From Mycobacterium noviomagense (GTDB lineage: Bacteria; Actinomycetota; Actinomycetes; Mycobacteriales; Mycobacteriaceae), in NCBI RefSeq assembly GCF_010731635.1, contig NZ_AP022583.1, positions 1,240,001-1,304,000 of the forward strand: 64,000 nucleotides of DNA. The letters run 5' to 3'. The translations under genes were made by a program, and so were the position numbers. The notes under the pieces are model-generated. The model was given only the letters and a program-made list of their open reading frames with translations, was not told the DNA's origin and made no database searches. Each line of letters opens with the position of its first letter. Position 1 is the first letter of the stretch. Shown here in pieces: positions 62,310-64,000 of the stretch.

Positions 62310-63467
62310 CTAGAGCCGCTCGATGATCGTGACGTTGGCGGTGCCGCCGCCCTCGCACATCGTCTGCAGGCCGTAACGGCCGCCGGTGCGCTCCAGCTGG
62401 TTGAGCATGGTGGCGAACAGCTTTGCCCCGGTGGCGCCCAGCGGATGACCCAGCGCGATCGCGCCGCCGTTGGGGTTGACCTTTTCCGGGTCGGCCTTGA
62501 TCTCCTTGAGCCAGGCCATCACGACCGGCGCGAACGCCTCGTTGATCTCGACGGTGTCGATGTCGTCGATCGACAGCCCAGTCTTCTCCAGGGCGTAGCG
62601 GGTGGCCGGAATCGGACCCGTCAGCATCAACACCGGATCGGCACCCCGCGCGCTGATGTGGTGAATGCGCGCCCGCGGTGTGAGCTTGTGCGCCTGCACT
62701 GCGCTTTCTGAGGCCAGCAGCACCGCGCTTGCGCCGTCGGAGATCTGGCTGGCCAGCGCGGCGGTCAGCCGGCCGCCCTCACGCAGCGGCGCCAACCCGG
62801 CCATTTTCTCCAGCGACGTTTCCCGCGGCCCCTCGTCGATCCGGAAATCATCGACTGCGACGATCTCGTTGTCGAAGTGCCCGGTGCGAATCGCTGACAG
62901 TGCCCTTTGGTGGCTGGAAAGCGCGTAGCGCTCCATCTCCTCCCGCGACAGATTCCACCGCTCGGCGATCAATTCCGCGCCGCGGAACTGTGAAATCTCC
63001 TCGTCGCCGTAGCGGTGCTGCCATCCCTTCGACTCCGCGGTGGGTGTGGTGAAGCCGAACTGCTTGCCGACCTCCATCGCCGCGGCAATCGGGATTTGGC
63101 TCATGTTCTGGATGCCACCGGCCAGGATCAGGTCCGCGGTTCTCGACATGATGGCTTGCGCCCCAAAGGAAATCGCCTGCTGGCTGGAGCCGCATTGGCG
63201 GTCGACGGTGACGCCGGCGACCTCCTCCGGATAGCCCGCGGCCAGCCAAGCCTGCCGCCCGATGTTGCCGGCCTGCCCGCCGATGGCGTCCACACAGCCC
63301 ACGATCACGTCGTCGACAGCCGCTGGGTCGACGTCGACGCGGTCGAACAGGCCGTGAAAAGCCGTTGCCCCCAGGTCGATTGGGTGTACGCCGGCCAGCG
63401 ATCCATTGCGCTTGCCGACGGCGGTACGTACAGCGTCGACGACGTACGCCTGGGAAACTTCAGCCAT
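62310..63467 (-). CDS. fadA6: beta-ketoacyl-CoA thiolase FadA6
   Basis: 385 residues, one fewer than M. tuberculosis FadA6. The nucleophilic Cys is in VDRQCGSSQQAIS, with [19 protein letters not shown] and LQTMCEGGGTANV at the C-terminus; in the second block a Gly-Ala replaces the Gly-Cys seen in FadA5, as in several thiolases that keep the final Cys in TMCEGG. FadA6 thiolyses MOODA-CoA-type ring C/D products. It starts one base after the kstR2 stop, so it is co-transcribed with the regulator. Confidence 0.95.
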   Translation of the reverse strand: MAEVSQAYVVDAVRTAVGKRNGSLAGVHPIDLGATAFHGLFDRVDVDPAAVDDVIVGCVDAIGGQAGNIGRQAWLAAGYPEEVAGVTVDRQCGSSQQAISFGAQAIMSRTADLILAGGIQNMSQIPIAAAMEVGKQFGFTTPTAESKGWQHRYGDEEISQFRGAELIAERWNLSREEMERYALSSHQRALSAIRTGHFDNEIVAVDDFRIDEGPRETSLEKMAGLAPLREGGRLTAALASQISDGASAVLLASESAVQAHKLTPRARIHHISARGADPVLMLTGPIPATRYALEKTGLSIDDIDTVEINEAFAPVVMAWLKEIKADPEKVNPNGGAIALGHPLGATGAKLFATMLNQLERTGGRYGLQTMCEGGGTANVTIIERL

Positions 63468-63468
63468 G

Positions 63469-64000
63469 TCAGACTCCTTTTCTGTTCGCGGTGATTCCGC
63501 CTAAGACGATGGCGAGATACTGCTGACCGACCTGTTCGGCGGTGAGCGGCCCGCCGGGCTGATACCAGCGCACCGACACCCAGGTGGTGTCACGGATGAA
63601 GCGGTAGACCAGATCGACGTCGAGGTCGGGCCGGAAATACCCCTCCTCTATTCCCTGGTGCAGCACATCGACCCACATCTGGCGCTGCTTCTTGTTCAGG
63701 TCCTCGATGTAGGAGAACCGGGGCTGCGACGACAGCCGCTTGGCCTCGTCCTGGTAGATGACGACTTGGGAGTGCCGGTGCTCGATCGCGTCGAACGACG
63801 CCATGAACAGCCCCTTGAGCCGTTCCAGCGGGTTGGGTTTGGTGTCGATGATCTCTTGGTAGCGGTTGAACAGCCAGTCCAAAAAGCCGCGCAGCACTTC
63901 GTCGACCATCTCTTCCTTGGAAGAGAAATGGTGATACAGGCTGCCGGACAGGATGCCCGCGCCGTCGGCGATGTCGCGCACCGTGGTCGCGCGCAAGCCG
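63469..64000 (-). CDS. kstR2: TetR-type repressor KstR2, 5' end beyond the window
   Basis: 177 codons are visible, open to the window edge; KstR2 has about 200 residues, so roughly 20-25 N-terminal residues are missing. The helix-turn-helix is present (TTVRDIADGAGILSGSLYHHFSSKEEM in part), followed by the ligand domain with RHSQVVIYQDEAKRL. KstR2 represses the HIP (ring C/D) regulon and is released by HIP-CoA. Its likely target is the CAAGnnCTTG-type site at 58758. Its own promoter lies outside the window. It is followed by fadA6 on the same transcript. Confidence 0.93.
   Translation of the reverse strand, partial: GLRATTVRDIADGAGILSGSLYHHFSSKEEMVDEVLRGFLDWLFNRYQEIIDTKPNPLERLKGLFMASFDAIEHRHSQVVIYQDEAKRLSSQPRFSYIEDLNKKQRQMWVDVLHQGIEEGYFRPDLDVDLVYRFIRDTTWVSVRWYQPGGPLTAEQVGQQYLAIVLGGITANRKGV

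Overview
This window is a GC-rich mycobacterial chromosome segment carrying most of the sterol (cholesterol) catabolic locus. Gene order from about 4.9 kb to the end follows the block known from Mycobacterium tuberculosis as roughly Rv3502c to Rv3557c. The grounds are protein families, lengths, ATGA/GTGA operon overlaps, nine KstR-type operators (TnnAACnnGTTnnA) and one KstR2-type operator (CAAGnnCTTG). The usual PE/PPE genes of that block are absent, and two MIRU-like intercistronic repeats are present. A non-tuberculous, probably slow-growing Mycobacterium is the best inference; the species cannot be fixed from this sequence alone. M. tuberculosis gene positions are quoted from general knowledge, not from a search.

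Layout. 0-4.8 kb is accessory: a truncated alpha/beta hydrolase, a TetR + F420-type oxidoreductase pair divergent from a cytochrome P450 across a perfect operator palindrome, and a methyltransferase. 4.9-10 kb holds hsd4A, fdxD, fadE26, fadE27 and fadD17 (side-chain beta-oxidation). 10-21.4 kb is an island between fadD17 and ilvX. It contains a Baeyer-Villiger monooxygenase, a VapBC toxin-antitoxin pair bracketed by a 54-bp direct repeat, an aldehyde dehydrogenase, and a nine-gene plus-strand oxygenase operon. That operon has two paralogous Rieske oxygenases, each followed by a paralogous ~110-aa protein of unknown function, plus an amidohydrolase lacking its HxH metal motif, a MarR regulator, a KshB-like reductase, an SDR and a TauD-type dioxygenase. 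21.4-31 kb has ilvX, an amidohydrolase, fadD19, echA19, two SDRs, cyp142, an acetoacetate-decarboxylase-like gene and an F420 oxidoreductase. 31-36 kb has a double-DUF35 protein with ltp4 and ltp3, and add-on genes. 36-48 kb has kshA, a sulfotransferase/SDR/DUF1214 operon, hsaFGE, kstD and chsH3. 48.4-55.7 kb is the last side-chain cycle: ltp2, chsH1, chsH2, fadE29, fadE28, cyp125, and divergent fadA5. 56-64 kb has two Ddn-like genes and the C/D-ring (HIP) genes: two SDRs, echA20, ipdA, ipdB, ipdC, fadA6 and the 5'-truncated kstR2.

How it works together. CYP125/CYP142 oxidise the sterol side chain and FadD19/FadD17 activate it. FadE26-27, EchA19/ChsH3, FadA5, FadE28-29, ChsH1-H2 and Ltp2 shorten it. 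KstD and KshA open ring B, HsaE/G/F process the A-ring fragment, and EchA20/IpdAB/IpdC/FadA6 degrade rings C and D. KstR boxes sit at most divergent promoters of the first part; the KstR2 box sits at the Rv3549c/echA20 divergence. The most novel part is the 10-21 kb island, with its twin Rieske/small-protein modules and a tandem CAAGTACTTG operator at the marR/reductase junction.
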